From positions 38,881,558 through 38,945,557 of the forward strand of contig CM049310.1 of the NCBI GenBank assembly GCA_026874595.1: DNA of 64,000 nucleotides, given 5' to 3'. Positions 34,897 to 48,286 of the stretch are shown here, piece after piece. Made by a program: the position numbers and the translations under genes. Source of the DNA: Sipunculus nudus (taxonomy: Eukaryota; Annelida; Sipuncula; Golfingiida; Sipunculidae). Each line of letters opens with the position of its first letter. Positions within the stretch are counted from its first letter, which is position 1. A model generated the notes under the pieces. That model saw only the letters and a program-made list of their open reading frames with translations. It searched no databases and was not told where the DNA came from.

Positions 34897-35153
34897 CTAA
34901 AATTAAAAAAGACCGTACCATCCCAAATGGCAACAGGGAAACATAGCAAGGGTAAAATGCTTATTCGACATATTCGCCTTTATATGAATTTGTACCATTT
35001 AACTAATCGACTTCAACATTGAGAAGACTAGCAGGAACTTTTGCCTGGCTCAAAATACATTATTCAACGTATGGCATTGTTATAAGAAACTATAATTTTT
35101 AATGTTATATATCAGAGAACTTTAAATGACTATTAACACAGCAATCAACATAC

Positions 35154-35362
35154 CTCGAGTATATACGCTTCTACCTTGGGAAGCTTCTGACGCATGCTGT
35201 ACCTCGGCACTTCATCTCTTATGACTGTGTCCACTTCATCCTGCAGTTGTTTCTGTATTTCTGGATGTCGTGCCAGAAACAAAATCCCCCATCGGAGAGT
35301 AATGGCCGTAGGTTCTGTTCCAGCCCCCACCAGTTCCTGCGAAGCCTGTAGGAGGTCTTGCT
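35154..35362 (-). pseudogene. P450 exon 3: I-helix
   Basis: 209 nt. Acceptor CCAACAG|AGCAAG, donor CTCGAG|GTATGT. Reads EQDLLQASQELVGAGTEPTA, then TLRWGILFLARHPEIQKQLQ. The AGT-E-T signature for oxygen activation is kept with a Pro in its fifth place. Confidence 0.83.
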
Positions 35363-36112
35363 CTGTTGGACGACAGAATCTTAACAGTCAACTGTCAACA
35401 ATCAACTCGTAACTATTAACGTACATACTGATCTGTCGAATATGATCAGGTTTTCTTTCATTTCCATTTGAATAAACGGCTCAATTGACCTCACCACCAG
35501 AGCGCTTATACCCCGCCCTTTTGACCTAATCATTATAATGAGCCCCCAAAACGCTCCTACACAGAAGATCTTCCTTGCTACAGCTGTTTACAAGACAATA
35601 GTGACGTCACAACGGTCGGTGACATAGACGTCACATAGAGTGACGTCATCAGCTGGAATCGCTGCACTGATGAATATATCGCAGTCATTGTAAACTGTCT
35701 TGAAATATTTTGGATTGTTTCAAACGAATTACGTGCAATGCTAGTAAGACATTATTACTCACCCAGTAGTCGGAGGAATTGCTCCTGCAACCTTTGGCCT
35801 AGAACTTTCCATACTCTCTCCTTTGTATAAAAGAAAATCCCGGAAAATATGCCGACATGGGTACTGGTACAGACTAAACGGATTCTGTTTGGGAGATCTC
35901 TCCCAAATTTAGCAAATGTTTTTATTGTCAGGTGACTGACGGTTTATAATAATATCGGCAACCTGATGGGCTGCCCGGAACAGTTATGCTCATAATTTTT
36001 CATTTAATGAATATGCTAAAAAGGTCACGTAAAGTTCATGGTGAGGTCAATTTGGATAAAACATATTGGCTGACATTGTTCTGTGTCTAATACAAATGAG
36101 ATATGCGTGTAC

Positions 36113-36631
36113 CTGAAAACACTGGATCTTCTTCTTTTTCAATCTGGTATAACCGATCAGCAAACACGTCGAGGATGTCTCGTTGTTCATTCCCTGATCT
36201 CGTTTCCTTGTGTTTTCTTATGATATCCCGGTGAACTGACGAAAGGGCGAGATTATGTGCTCTACCTATATGAAATCCAAAAGGATCTCCAGGTACATAT
36301 CGTAACCATGGGAACGCAGTTAAAATACTCCCTGCATTAGCTGCAAGGCCTATCCCTTTGACGTGATTGATATACGTCAAGAATTTGGGATCATCGTAAT
36401 TAAACCTCTTTCCTAGAACGACAGAACAGGCAATGTTTCCGACAGCAGTACTCAACTGCGTATCCAGATCTACACATTTGTTATTGTATTCGGATAATTT
36501 CTTCATACACGCGTCAGTCTCTTCCATGATGCGGACTTCAATGACCGGTTTACCCATGCCGAAGTCTCTTAGGGCTTGGAGTGAAAATCTCCTGACAACT
36601 TTCCAGTTTTCGCCATTACTGAAAACAATTC
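36113..36631 (-). pseudogene. P450 exon 2: helices B' to G
   Basis: 519 nt, open. Acceptor TACTCAG|GAATTG, donor TTTTCAG|GTACAC. Includes ENWKVVRRFSL and LRDFGMGK, AVGNIACSVVLGKRFNYDD, and FPWLRYVPGD. It shows no lesion. Confidence 0.85.
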
Positions 36632-37424
36632 CTGAGTACAAAAAAAATGGAACGAATCTGATCATGGTCCTTGGTCCCCTGGTTATATCTAAATTTAATG
36701 TGTACAAGCATGTACAGAGCTGGTAAAGTTTGATTCACTATTTCTTAAATCTTGTTACGACAGGTGAAAGAGAACTATAGCAAACTGCCAATAAATTAAG
36801 TAAACACTTGCGATAGTGTTAAATGAATTACAAAGTGGGTAAACCATTAAATTATCCTCCACACTTTGCTTTAGTATTTTCCAATCTGATGTCGAACAAG
36901 AGTCTAATGATCAAAAAGCTTTAATCACATAACTGCATTTTACGATACTTGCATTTACTACGCATGACATTCATATTTATGCATAATTTATGCGAGTAAA
37001 TTTAAATTCCCATTTAATTTGCTTGTACATTAACGAATAACATATAAGTTAATCTTTAGACTTTTGATGTACAATATTTATGAGCTATAAAATTCATATT
37101 CAAATAAATATTTAAGATTAGTGCTTCTTGACATTGTTTCTGATATTTGTAATGCTAAACATTTAAAGGTTAAATAACACGGTTCTAATAAATAGTCCAA
37201 ACATAGCTTTTTCAAGTTGTCAAAGATTACTGTCTAAAAAAATAAGACGTGTCTACTAAACCACTTATGTTGATCGCTTTATGTTTCTTAATAGGTGTAA
37301 AAGTGAAGCTCTGATCATATATACACCTACACGTAAACGGATCCCTTTTTATAATATTTGACCACGCCATCAGCATTATACTGAAATACGAAAAATAGGA
37401 TTATCAGAATACATGTGTACTGAC

Positions 37425-37746
37425 CCCTGCCTTTAACGACATGGTCACGGAAGTGACAGTTCTGACGATCTGCAAACAACTGCCCTCGTTTGCCAAATGT
37501 TTCTCTGATAATGTCGATTCCATTCAACACAACGACCAAGTTTTCTCCCAGGTAAAGCGATGAAACCTCTCCGTGGGAGTCCTTCAGTTTCGTCAGACGT
37601 TTACGCAGATCTCCCGTGAGGTAGGGGAGGGACCCGATGATGGGAAACCGTGGGAGCCCAGGAGGGAGATTCCGGGGACGACGCAAGTACCACCAGGTGG
37701 TCAGCAGTAGGCCAGTTAAGGCCAGAACGCTCAACACCGGGAACAT
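37425..37746 (-). pseudogene. P450 exon 1: membrane anchor and hinge
   Basis: Starts MFPVLSVLALTGLLLTTWWY, a single N-terminal anchor, then RRPRNLPPGLPRFPIIGSLP. It ends after HVVKG in phase 1 at GGCAGGG|GTCAGT. The next exon begins GIVFSNGENW, the usual P450 continuation. Confidence 0.85.
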
Positions 37747-40486
37747 CTTGAATAACTATTGTGCGTTTTAATGACGATCAGTGTATGTGTATGCTTAAGA
37801 GAAACCGGTCATACTCGTAATATGCATCGTTAATTTCTAGTGAAAAATAACACAAGTTACGCCCATTCCTGCCATTCGGAGCGTGAAGTATAACCATTGC
37901 GTCAAAGGCCACTACAGGTTGTTCATTGTTTTTATTTTAGATTATATTCTGTGACCCTGCCTATAATAAATACCAAAGCGTATGTTTCATAATAAGAAGA
38001 AATCAGTGAGGACCTACTAAACGACCATATCTTCTTTTTTTTTTCCTTTTTTTTTGTGGGTGTGATTTGAACTTACTTAGGTCTCCCTAGACAAAATCAT
38101 CCATTACATTTATTCATTTTTTTTTTCTTTGTTTCTATTGTCCGTGTTAGCGCTAAATTTTCAAAAACTGACCTGTGGGCATATTAAAAGACACAGGTGA
38201 TGGATTTGCACCTGTTCAGTTTTACCCTTTAACTAATTTTTATGCTTGTATACTGATTTGATTCCATATCGTCGTCCACGTCTGCTCATATTTGCACTAG
38301 ATCCCCAACATGACAGATTAAAAACCTTTATTCATAGTAATATAATCGCAGGTGACAGATATGCACCTGATATACATTTTGACTTTTTCCAAATGTCGTT
38401 AACTTTATGGACAATTCCCATCGATCGGTTCTGTATGTGTATGCCCAAGTTTTCCAACACCGCTGATTTTCCAAAAGTAACCTCTGGTCAGAGTGATAGT
38501 CGACGGTGATAGATTTGCACCTTGTCCTTATCGCTCGGCGATTGCAGACATATAGGTTAATACATTACAGTAAATGTTACTCCGCTGCCTCTTTCACTGG
38601 TCCATGTCGGCACACGTGAGAAAGGAAAAAAACAGCATGTTAGGCACGGATGTAGCCCTTTATTTTGATGTGTTCATGTTCCTTCCATAAATCAGTGAAT
38701 CGCTGTGATGGCGTGGTCTAGTAAACTTCTGATCTTGGAGCTGCTGTTTCTTCATTTGACATTCTCTTATTCATACATGACACCCGAAGCGCTATGATAT
38801 ATGGCAGCTGTATTAGTCCCGGGCTCATAAAAGCTCACGCTTCGCCCCGTATAGTAATTAAAACCCAGGGTATCAGATATAAAGTCGTTTAATACATTAA
38901 TCCTCACTACCGTGCGGCATAGGTATATTGGAAAAGATAGCCTTGGCTGGGCTTCAGTATTTATATTTGCTACTGAAATGCGTAAAATCAAACGTGATTC
39001 CATGTACCGATAGACTCATAACTCATTGCCAGCATTTTGTTTTCACAAATAGTCCATCAGAGACTCGTTAATTAGTTATATAATTTGCCGCGAGGTGGCC
39101 GTACCTGGTTTACGCGTTGCGACTTGCGACATATCAAAATCAAGTTTGATGGCTCTGTCAGCGGCAGGAATTAGGTCTTAACAATTGCAACGACTGGGAC
39201 AGGCTATGGTAAACAATATTCCAAACTCGGCAGGTTATTCAAGTATGCAAGAGAAATCATAAGACAAATCAAAATACAGTCCAGACATTGCATCGGCGGT
39301 ATCATGACCACGGCATTTTGTGAAAGCTTAATTGATCTCCAGTTGTGAGCAGTTTCTGATTTAATGCTCAAAGGAAAAGGCAGTTTTCTTGAGGGGAGAG
39401 GCATCTTACTAGCATTGGTGGCATAACAGAGATAGCTAGATTTATGTGGAGGTAAATTATATATTTAAAAGGTATATAGTGTAATTTTTACTTCACTAAA
39501 CCCCTCTAGCGAATCCTTACCAGTATTAGCCATGATAAGAGCTTCTGGCATTACATCTGAGATCAATTTACGACGAAACCATCGTTTAGGAGACCTGCCT
39601 TTGATGACAAGCACATACATTGTCATTGTTACAAAAAAGCATATATCTCACATATATATTTGGCAATAAATGTGCATTTAACAAGGACATCTTAAAATAC
39701 ATAAAGCGAAGATCCCCGGACTTTTATTATTGAATATTTATTATTGTTCCTTATTTTTAAGTTTTACAAAAGTTGGACAAATTAACAAATGATTCACTGT
39801 TTCCCTCCCACTTTAATTACACCACCTAAGTATTTATATTATATATTTATATTAATAACACAGAAGAGTGGTTTTATATCAAATATTTGTTCAAGTCTGT
39901 CGATGTTAAACTCAGCAGAAGCGCTACTTATGATCCCGAGGACTGTCCATCAATAACTCGGACACGTTACCGCCATGTTTCCAGCATCTAACGACACGAC
40001 ACGACATATCAAAATACGCCTTGCTCAGACCAAGAGAAAAAAAAGAAAACCTTGCTAGTGTAGGTCACAGTGCTAGATGCCAATCAAGCGTTTCCTCCAT
40101 TTGCTACCAACAGGCAATTGAAGAATGCGTTGCTAACAAGAGTTAAAATACTATATTTTTAAAAATAATGAAATATTAAGCAAATAACACATTTTATGAC
40201 AAGGTGGGTGTAACAATGACAAAGATGTTAACAAATATCCGGAAATATTAACATCTATTATGTTTTGGCTACAACAAGACCTCAGTTATACAGGTATATT
40301 ATTATTTTGACATAAGAATAGACTCCAACTATGCTAAAGAAAATCCTTGAAATTTAATTAAGTGTATAAAGAATCTTGACCCAACAACATATACAAACCA
40401 TAAGCACAGAATCCAGTATCATTCGAAAAGACCATTTAAAAACTCTAAATGACTATTATAAATTCTTGATTTTAGGCCAATGAAAT

Positions 40487-40715
40487 TAAAAAGTTATGGT
40501 TCTCAGGCACTTTTTTTCAGAAATCACTGCGGGCAGGCGGTATTTTTTTTTTTTTTTCTTTTTTGTATGTTTCGATAAAATGTAATATGATAAGGAAAAG
40601 CACTACATAACAAAGGGAAACCGTATCAAAATTGTATTATTGTATCTTCTTGAAAGATGAAAATCAAATAAAAATGTTTGATGCGATTGGTTAAAATTGA
40701 CGCGGTCGGTGCCTG
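40487..40715 (+). repeat. Dispersed repeat copy 2
   Basis: Shares GTTATGGTTCTCAGGCAC, GTATGTTTCGATAAAATG, AGCACTACATAACAAAGG and GGTTAAAATTGACGC with the copies near 24488 and 41668. Includes a T-run near 40542. Confidence 0.7.
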
Positions 40716-41667
40716 AGATGCGGGTCATTTATGACTCATTATGATCAAGCTGTCCGTTAGTAAAAGCTGTAAGTCACGTAATGTTAGTCAGTGATACCAG
40801 GACCTATCATGGAATCATTGCCATGTGTTACACAGTAAAAGGGAATAATGCCTGCAATATCGAAGCTGTGTTTCCGTGTAAAGAATTCGTAAGGAGAAAC
40901 TTGCTGTATTGCGTGTACTGTTGTTATTGGCCAACTTAATTTATCATGTATTAAAGCAGCAAATGAAAGTCATGCCAGATTTTTTTTTTGCAATCAAGCA
41001 CTGAAACAAATACAACTGGTTTCCTTTAGTATAAGATCAATATTAGTGTCATGAAAAAAAAACGAAAGAAAGTTTATATGTTATAACAACCATATTCAAA
41101 CCTAGAGGATTGTTTGCGGAGAAATGGTAGCGGACAATCCATAGGCGCACGGACACAAACTCTTCGTCGGAAAACGCCCAGCCATATAACAAAGAGGACA
41201 GAAAAAAATTCATGGAATCATACCTTTCTACATAGCATGATGTAGGCAAATATAGATTATGATTCTCTGAGGTAACTGATGCTGACCATATTCTAAATCT
41301 TCTAATTATCAGAGATTCATTATTGAAAAAAACTTAAAGAAAAATATGGATAAACTATAAACTTATAATTATCGACATTTTTCAAAATTAATAAACCGTA
41401 CCCCAAGAATAAACAGAAGCAGTACGCTTATTGATATATATACGTCAGTTAAAACTGCCATGCGTGTGTCTTGCTCCATCTGCTTTCTGCTTTTAGGTAT
41501 TAGACCATCCTTGAAATATTTCGTTGGGGCTTAACCTACTGGGTGTGATTTTTGGTAGAGGCTGGCCAAGAAAAGTGCTTTTAACAATTCCCTTAACTAA
41601 TTTTTTTAATAAGTCTGTGCAAAAAAACCACCCGGAGCATGCTGAACAATAGAGAAACGCATATTTG

Positions 41668-41890
41668 CTGTTTAGGCCAAAAAGGTATGTTTATAAGGCA
41701 CTTCTTTTCATTAATCAGTGCGGGCGGGCGATATTTATTTTTTTACCTTTTTTGTATGTTTCGATAAAAATGCCATTTGATCAGAGAAAAGCATGAAAAT
41801 AACAGAATTTTTTTTGCCTAAACAGGTTAAAGCACTACATAACAAAGGAAATCTTATCAAAATTGTATAATAATTGAGAATCATAACTTT
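41668..41890 (+). repeat. Dispersed repeat copy 3
   Basis: Same order of motifs as copy 2: TTTAGGCCAAAAAGG, GTGCGGGCGGGCG, GTATGTTTCGATAAAAATG, AGCACTACATAACAAAGG. It sits 1 kb from copy 2 in the same direction. Confidence 0.7.
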
Positions 41891-43401
41891 TATTTATTTT
41901 ATTTTTAGGTCTGACATTTTTTATATTACGATGTTAGGACGCCATGCTACTAATTGCTTTTAAGTGGTAATGTGTTGTTCTATGATTTGTTTATCTAGAG
42001 ACATAGCCGTTCAGGTTTCCCCTACCCCTAAATAGTGCTATTTTTAAGCGACAGGCGCGTAGTTAATAAAGTCATTTTGAAGTTAGTGCCCGCCGGGTCA
42101 TCAAAAGTGAACCCTCACATTTTTGTTATTTCCCTTGGTTTAGTTAAAAAAAGAAGAGTAAATTAGGGCACATATCTATTGCATACGGGAACCACCTCAA
42201 CATACAAAATTTGTAAATTTGGTTATTTATTTATAGTGTCAATTGATAGAGGACGTTACTTGCTGGTATCGAAGTAACTCGCACCTTTCAATCTTCAACT
42301 GAAAAGTACATGTATATAGGTATAAGTTGGCCCTACACGTGCACTCAGACCAATTGGCTTGAATGTTATACCCTTGCATACTGTGTTTCACATCGGGGTT
42401 TATCAAAATTTTAATATTGCAAAGGACAATTTGTACATAAACATTTTCTCCCTCATACCAAAAACCTTGAAAAAGTTTATAAAAAGTCAAACCAGGCATG
42501 CCCTCTTGTTTATCATTTGTTTGTTCGTTGCGATATGAGGCGCACAATCTTGCATACCCGTTATACGATGAGCTGGGAGTAAATACCTATGCTGCCTTCG
42601 TAGTCAGATATATATCTAGATAGATCCATCGGAACAGTCGCCCTGAACGCAAACTGGGACACAGGGCTGAAGGTTCACTGTGGGACATTCCTATACCCGT
42701 GCTTGTGTTAAGGTATACATTTATGCACGCACAGTTTTTTTGTTAAGTGTTTACGTACATACAAATGCGACAGACAGCTAGCGTGAATATCTTTATATGC
42801 GCACTACCTGTACAACGGATATTCCAGCGTTGTTTGTTTTGGCTGACACAAAACATGAATTAACAACGTTATCTGTGCTCAGGTGCAGAAAATATTAACG
42901 ACGTCAGACAGCAATCAGGTAAAAGAAGGCGAGCACTGGCGGTATAAAGGTGACTTGCGTGTTATCAACATATACACGGCAGGTTTATGCGAGTCTTCAT
43001 GATAACGTGTATGTAAGTCCCCATACATTACGGGTCGTTGTCAGTGAGTCCCTTTGACTGTTTGGACTTCTCGAGAAGGAACTCGCGTCAGGGTAACAAG
43101 AAAAGTCACCCGGATCTCTGGGTTATTGACATGGCCTGAAAACACGTTTAAATCGGCTGAAAACACGGGATTACAGTTCACACAGTGCCATCTATTTGCT
43201 TAAACAGAAAACTGTTCAAAGGGGACATTTATAATTCACAAAGATTGTTGTGCTTGCAGCTGCATCAGAGAATGAGGAAATATTTGCTGCGATGGTATAC
43301 ATAAGGTTTGTAACAAAGCGGTGATGCGACACGCCCCAGTGTCCATACAGTGTGATATAAAAGCAATATATACCTTTAGCGGTTCCGTGTGTTTTCAAGC
43401 G

Positions 43402-45481
43402 ATGGGCAGCCACAAAGCCAGCTATTTTCTCACACTAACTCTTCTGTTACTGTCCGTTATCGACGGAAAAGCTTACTGCCCTTCCGTCTGCAACTGCTAC
43501 GATGAATCTGACATCGACTTGCGGGTCGACTGTCGTGGTCGAAACATAAACGACATCCCAGATGGCATCCCAGCCAACACCACCAAATTGTATCTACAAG
43601 AGACCAATATTACACAGGTACAGGCCGGAAAGCTTCGTAATCTGACAGACCTGCAGATCCTTGACTTCAAAGACAGTCGTGTCTCCCTGATTCAAACCGG
43701 GGCTTTCAACGGGCTTACAAACCTTTTTGAATTATCTCTGGAAGGTAACCGCTTACAAAGAATTTCAACAGGTGTCTTTACAGGTATGGGTCAACTGGCA
43801 ACACTTAGTTTAGCAAGTAATCAGATTAATAATATTGACAGTAACGCATTTTTATTGTCGTCACTGGAAACTCTATTGCTTTCAAACAACAAAATGTCCG
43901 GGTTAGTGACCGGAATTTTTATGGGACTGCCGGTTCTAAGAAACCTACATTTAGATAACAATGAGATTTCGGCGTTAGAGAATAGCGCTGTTTTCTCTAG
44001 TCTGTCACAGCTGCAGAGCTTAGTTTTATCAAATAATGAAATAACAAGATTAACTTCAAACTCTTTTGGAAGTATATCAAGTTTACAAACGTTAGATGTT
44101 TCAAATAATGCCATATCCTCTGTGGAATGTGGAGTCTTCACAGGCGTTTCCGGATTAAATACACTCTATCTACATGCAAACAGACTGGGAAATATCCCGA
44201 CTTCTTGTGTGTTGGGTAGCCTCAACCAACTTGAGAATTTATATCTGAGCCAGAATCGGTTCTCTAGAATAGCCGGAGACGCCTTTAGTTTTATACAAAA
44301 TGTCAAGATTTTACATTTAAATGGCATGCCGTCGCTTGAAACTGTTGCAGTTGAAGCTTTTAGGGGCCTTTCGTCTCTGGAATCACTGGCTTTAGCTAAC
44401 AATCCAAATTTGACTGATTTTACCCCAGAGCATTTGCCATCCGGACTTCATCTGCGCGTGAGCCAGTTAAATCTACATGGCAATGGATTTCAGTATATTG
44501 CGCGGGAAGTGTATACAAGTCACAGTGGTTTGCTTACAGCAACAATACATGGCAACCCGTTCCATTGTAACTGTTCTCTCAGATGGATTCCGGAAGTCAT
44601 GGAATCTAATTATGTCTGGGTTTATGCGTGGTTGACCGCTTCCGGATCGCCTCGTTGTGAAACGCCTCAAAATTTACAAAGAATGTTAATCAAAGACATG
44701 AAACCAGATGACATGACTTGCACCCAGCCAAGCATTACCGCAGTGACACCCCTACGTCGGACCGGTTACCGTGGTTACAACGCGACCTTCATAGCAACTA
44801 CTGGTCCGGGTCTCCCTGGTACCACTTGGACAAATCCAGTCGGACAGACATTGAGGCCAGGCGACCATGTGAATCATGTGAGTGCAATTTTTAGGAAATA
44901 AGATGATCTGTTTTTGCCAAAGTTATGATTAAACTGACAGCGATTTTTCTATATAAGACTTTACATGGCAAAAAAAATTATACCTAATTTAGACCATTAA
45001 TTCTTACGTGTATCAAGGGTGCATGGGCGGGGCTTCATAATGAAATTATATAGAGTGATATCATTTAAGATTTATTACGTATTATGTAAATAATAAAAAA
45101 AAATAATAAGTACGCAGGAAGCACGATATCCGGACTTAAATTATGAAGTGTTTTTTTTTTTTTTTTTTTGCACGTTTTATTTTTTAATATATACTTTTAC
45201 AGCGTATACACGTGACGATGCGTCTACTGAGCAACCGACAAGTAGAAGCCGTGTACGAAATCGACAATGTGACATCGTCTGATGCAGGGACACACATAAT
45301 GCGAGCAAAGAACGCGGGAGGCGAGAACTCTATAGATTTCATGTTACTAGTGGAAGACCCACCCATCATTCCGACAGAGCCTGCCGCGTCAGCAGCATCA
45401 ATCAGTAGCGCCCCCTGGGGGATTGCGTTCCTATATATCACCGTGACTCTGCCCTTATTCATTCGAAAGGCGTTACCATAG
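43402..45481 (+). CDS. LRR-Ig surface protein, two coding exons
   Basis: Exons 43402-44877 and 45203-45481 join in phase 0 (AATCAT|GTGAGT and TTTACAG|CGTATA), giving 583-584 aa. The ATG at 43402 is chosen over an in-frame one at 43321 because a signal peptide (YFLTLTLLLLSVIDGKA) follows at once. Order: LRRNT with Cys near 26, 30, 32 and 43; about a dozen LRRs; LRRCT (NPFHCNCSLRWI and later Cys); one Ig-like domain near 446-553 split by the intron; C-terminal hydrophobic SAPWGIAFLYITVTLPLF followed by IRKALP. That tail suits a GPI signal or a short-tailed membrane anchor. LRR-Ig proteins act in adhesion or innate recognition; the ligand is unknown. Confidence 0.85.
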
Positions 45482-45670
45482 AAATAAGGCAATGGATGAA
45501 TCAACAGAAAACAGAGAACAAAAGACATTACATATTTGTGAAAGTTTAACCACGCAACACAAAAGGCCTTTCTTCAACTTGTACCTGTATATATTATATT
45601 AACGATGAATTGCAATATATAGATATAGCACATTTGTCGAAAAAACAGTTTTAATCGCTGACATTTAAAA

Positions 45671-45676
45671 AATAAA
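45671..45676 (+). terminator. Candidate polyadenylation signal of the LRR-Ig gene
   Basis: AATAAA about 190 nt after the stop codon. AT-rich context makes chance matches common. Confidence 0.4.
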
Positions 45677-47189
45677 TACCGAATTCACGTAATACATAGG
45701 AAGATGCCGTAGAAGACTCCAAAGGCTGATGCCCTAATCACTAATGTCATCTTAATGTTGTTACTGGAGAGATACTTTAAAAATTTTATTGGCGAAAAGT
45801 TATTCATTTATGGCCATCTTTGACACTTCCTCAGGAGTGCATGTTTTACTTATGCCTGATAACATTTCATATTCTGTGACATTTTTATGTACATGGACTA
45901 CACGACAGCTTGCTGCACGCTGCAAAGGAACGATCTAGACAGGGAGGGATCAAAGGTGATTGACAACTGATATAGCCAATCATTGCTGAGCAGGGTTGTT
46001 TTTATTTACCATGAAAAAAATCTTTGTACATTGTACATTGCACATCGATAAAAACATTAATAACAGACAGTTCTGGGGAAATGTTATTAATGTAAAATAT
46101 GTTTTAGAAAATGAATGTTTATTTAAAACGTCCCATTAATCATCTGTCATATGTCATATCCTCTCATATATATATATAGGGAAATTTCACTTGTGACAAG
46201 CTCTGAGTTAGATGCAAACAATTAATCTAGTCATTCACTGCACAAATGAATGTAAATGTACCGTTTCGTTGTTGTCCATACCAAAATTCATCCGCCTAGC
46301 AGTACAATGGAACAGTAGTTTGAAAGCTTGTCCAACTTAAGGCGTTTTTGAACCAGTACTGTTGTGGTGGTTTGACAAAAGTCGCAGTCTGGAGATATCT
46401 GCATTATATTAAGGGTATCAAGGCATTGACTTCTCATCAAGTATGTGCACTGGACTACAGTTATAAACATTCAGGGTGCACAATTAACCTCTTTACTTCC
46501 TTTAATAATCATAAATTGAAGTGTAGGGGCCTGCACAAGCTTAGTAACTAATGTCTGCAGGGAACCCAGGGTCAATGGGGAGTCGTGTGGATAGCAACCA
46601 GATTGTCAAATATAATCTTTTAACATGATCAATGTCCAAATACGGTACTCCAATGATCTGAAAAAAACTGTACTCTTCATTTAAAATTTAACTCATGCAT
46701 AACGACTCCCTTATAAGTATATATGTTTTCCTTTGTAAAAAACTGTTTTTTTTTACACAATGTTGATAATGGCGCAAATAACGTCAGTTTAAATAACTTG
46801 TTCTTGAAATGGAGACGGGAAGATAACAAGTGATAAACCTGTCACTTTACTTATCTCCCTTGATATTCAAAACATTGGACTGTTATAGTTTTGATTTGTA
46901 TGATGTTTGAGAGATCTGATACATTAATGCCTCACCACGATTTTTGCAAAGTTTGTTATTTGCCTCTTACGTGCTAACTACTTTTTCTGTCATTCATCAG
47001 AATCTTACAAAATACTTTAGTACATGTTTACAGCAGACAGAAGGTTTATATGTCTGCAAATTTGTATTAATAAACAGTAAACCCTTACCTAACGACCACC
47101 TCATTTTAGCGACCACCTTAAAATAACGACCACTTTTTCACGATCCCCCCCCCTTTTTTCTTTTTTGCTCTTTTTTCGAGGTTTAATTG

Positions 47190-47223
47190 ACACACACACA
47201 CACACACACATATACTTATATAG

Positions 47224-47255
<32 letters not shown>
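47190..47255. repeat. (CA)n and (TG)n facing pair, potential hairpin
   Basis: About ten CA units (47190-47210) and about 15 TG units (47225-47255) are separated by 14 bp of TATACTTATATAGA, so either strand can fold on itself. Confidence 0.9.
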
Positions 47256-47258
<3 letters not shown>

Positions 47259-48243
47259 ACTGATCTGACTTGCGTGTCTAATCAACCCTGCAATGCTTGG
47301 TGAAACCCCCGCGTGATGACCACAATTATAAAACGACCACCAAACCACATACCAGCAAAATGCATAATGACCTGTCATAATCAGCACGTCAGGTCCTCCG
47401 CGTTTACTAGTCCTAGAAGGAATAACATTAGCAAGGTTTTACCTATAGAGATATTTTTAGAAAAAATGTATTTGCTTCAATTAGGTTGACCTTCATACCA
47501 GACGGATAGGTACCATTTTGTTTGTCAATATATTGGACAGGATATAGCATAATGTGTTTGTGTATATGGGGGGGGGGGAGGGGGGGGAGGGGAAGAGGGG
47601 GGTTGCTGTTAAGTATCCTCGTTCACCTATGATTATCAATTATTTTCTATTTTTTTTGCATTTTGTATATAATTATTTATATATTATATATTGTTTAACA
47701 CATTCTGGCTATATGATGAAATGCATTTTTTGTGATGATTACACTCATATGGGGAAAAATGTTACAAGATATTGTGGTGCAAAATGACTTACACGTGTTT
47801 CATATCATTTAACTGTTTACTTGTTTGAATTTGAATTATTGGCACTTGTGTATTTCTTTTTGTTTGCTCTCGTCACAGTGTTTAATAGCTTTCGGCTATG
47901 CTACTATCGCGAGAAAAAGGCGACCACGATGTTGTTCTTCCTATGTGTGTGTGCGTATGTGTGTGTGCGTGCATAATAATTTTAAATAACAAGCCGTTCT
48001 GGGAACAACTTTGAAGGGCAAAAGCGTGCATATCAGGGGCGTCAATATAGTGGGGATGGGGGGTAAATGTAATCACCCCCCCCCCTTTCAGAGTATTATA
48101 ATATTGCAAATGAAATAAATTAATAAATAGAATTAAAGACTGCATCTATTTACTAAAAAGGGTTATATCTAAAGTCTAAACCTAGCTTAGAATTTAAAGA
48201 AATAACCTATTTTCTCAAACATTATAATAATTTGAAATATGAT

Positions 48244-48247
<4 letters not shown>

Positions 48248-48286
<39 letters not shown>
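48248..48286. repeat. (AT)n microsatellite
   Basis: About 19 AT units followed by shorter AT/TG stretches to 48375. Confidence 0.9.

Larger units (their letters stand above)
34272..37746 (-). pseudogene. Clan-2 cytochrome P450, five exons, probably inactive
   Basis: Exons: 37746-37425 (N-terminal anchor, NLPPGLPRFPIIG hinge), 36631-36113 (helix C region GENWKVVRRFSLQALRDFGMG), 35362-35154 (I-helix GAGTEPT), 34896-34662 (ExxR completed across the junction as E|CLR; PWRF in place of PERF), 34447-34272 (EGLARMELFLF to the stop). Phases agree throughout. Two defects: TGA at 34782-34780 in the fourth exon, and no F-x-x-G-x-R-x-C-x-G haem loop. Exon 4 ends FSIG and exon 5 starts at EGLAR, so the RRxCLG part is absent. 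P450s of this clan are ER monooxygenases; this copy could not bind haem normally. Confidence 0.8.
37800..43320. other. Intergenic AT-rich region
   Basis: No gene recognised. It has two copies of a dispersed repeat (40487-40715, 41668-41890) and loosely repeated TTTGCACCTG phrases near 38200-38525. An open frame at 39003-38767 has no family resemblance. Confidence 0.6.

Noticed and set aside
35763-35792. Possible P450 mini-exon on the minus strand (reads EQFLRLL, followed by GTGAGT)
   Set aside because: With the available AG its phase gives an unrelated peptide, and exons 2 and 3 already join in phase.
38767-39003. 78-codon minus-strand open frame upstream of the P450
   Set aside because: No resemblance to a P450 or other family and no clear splice partner.
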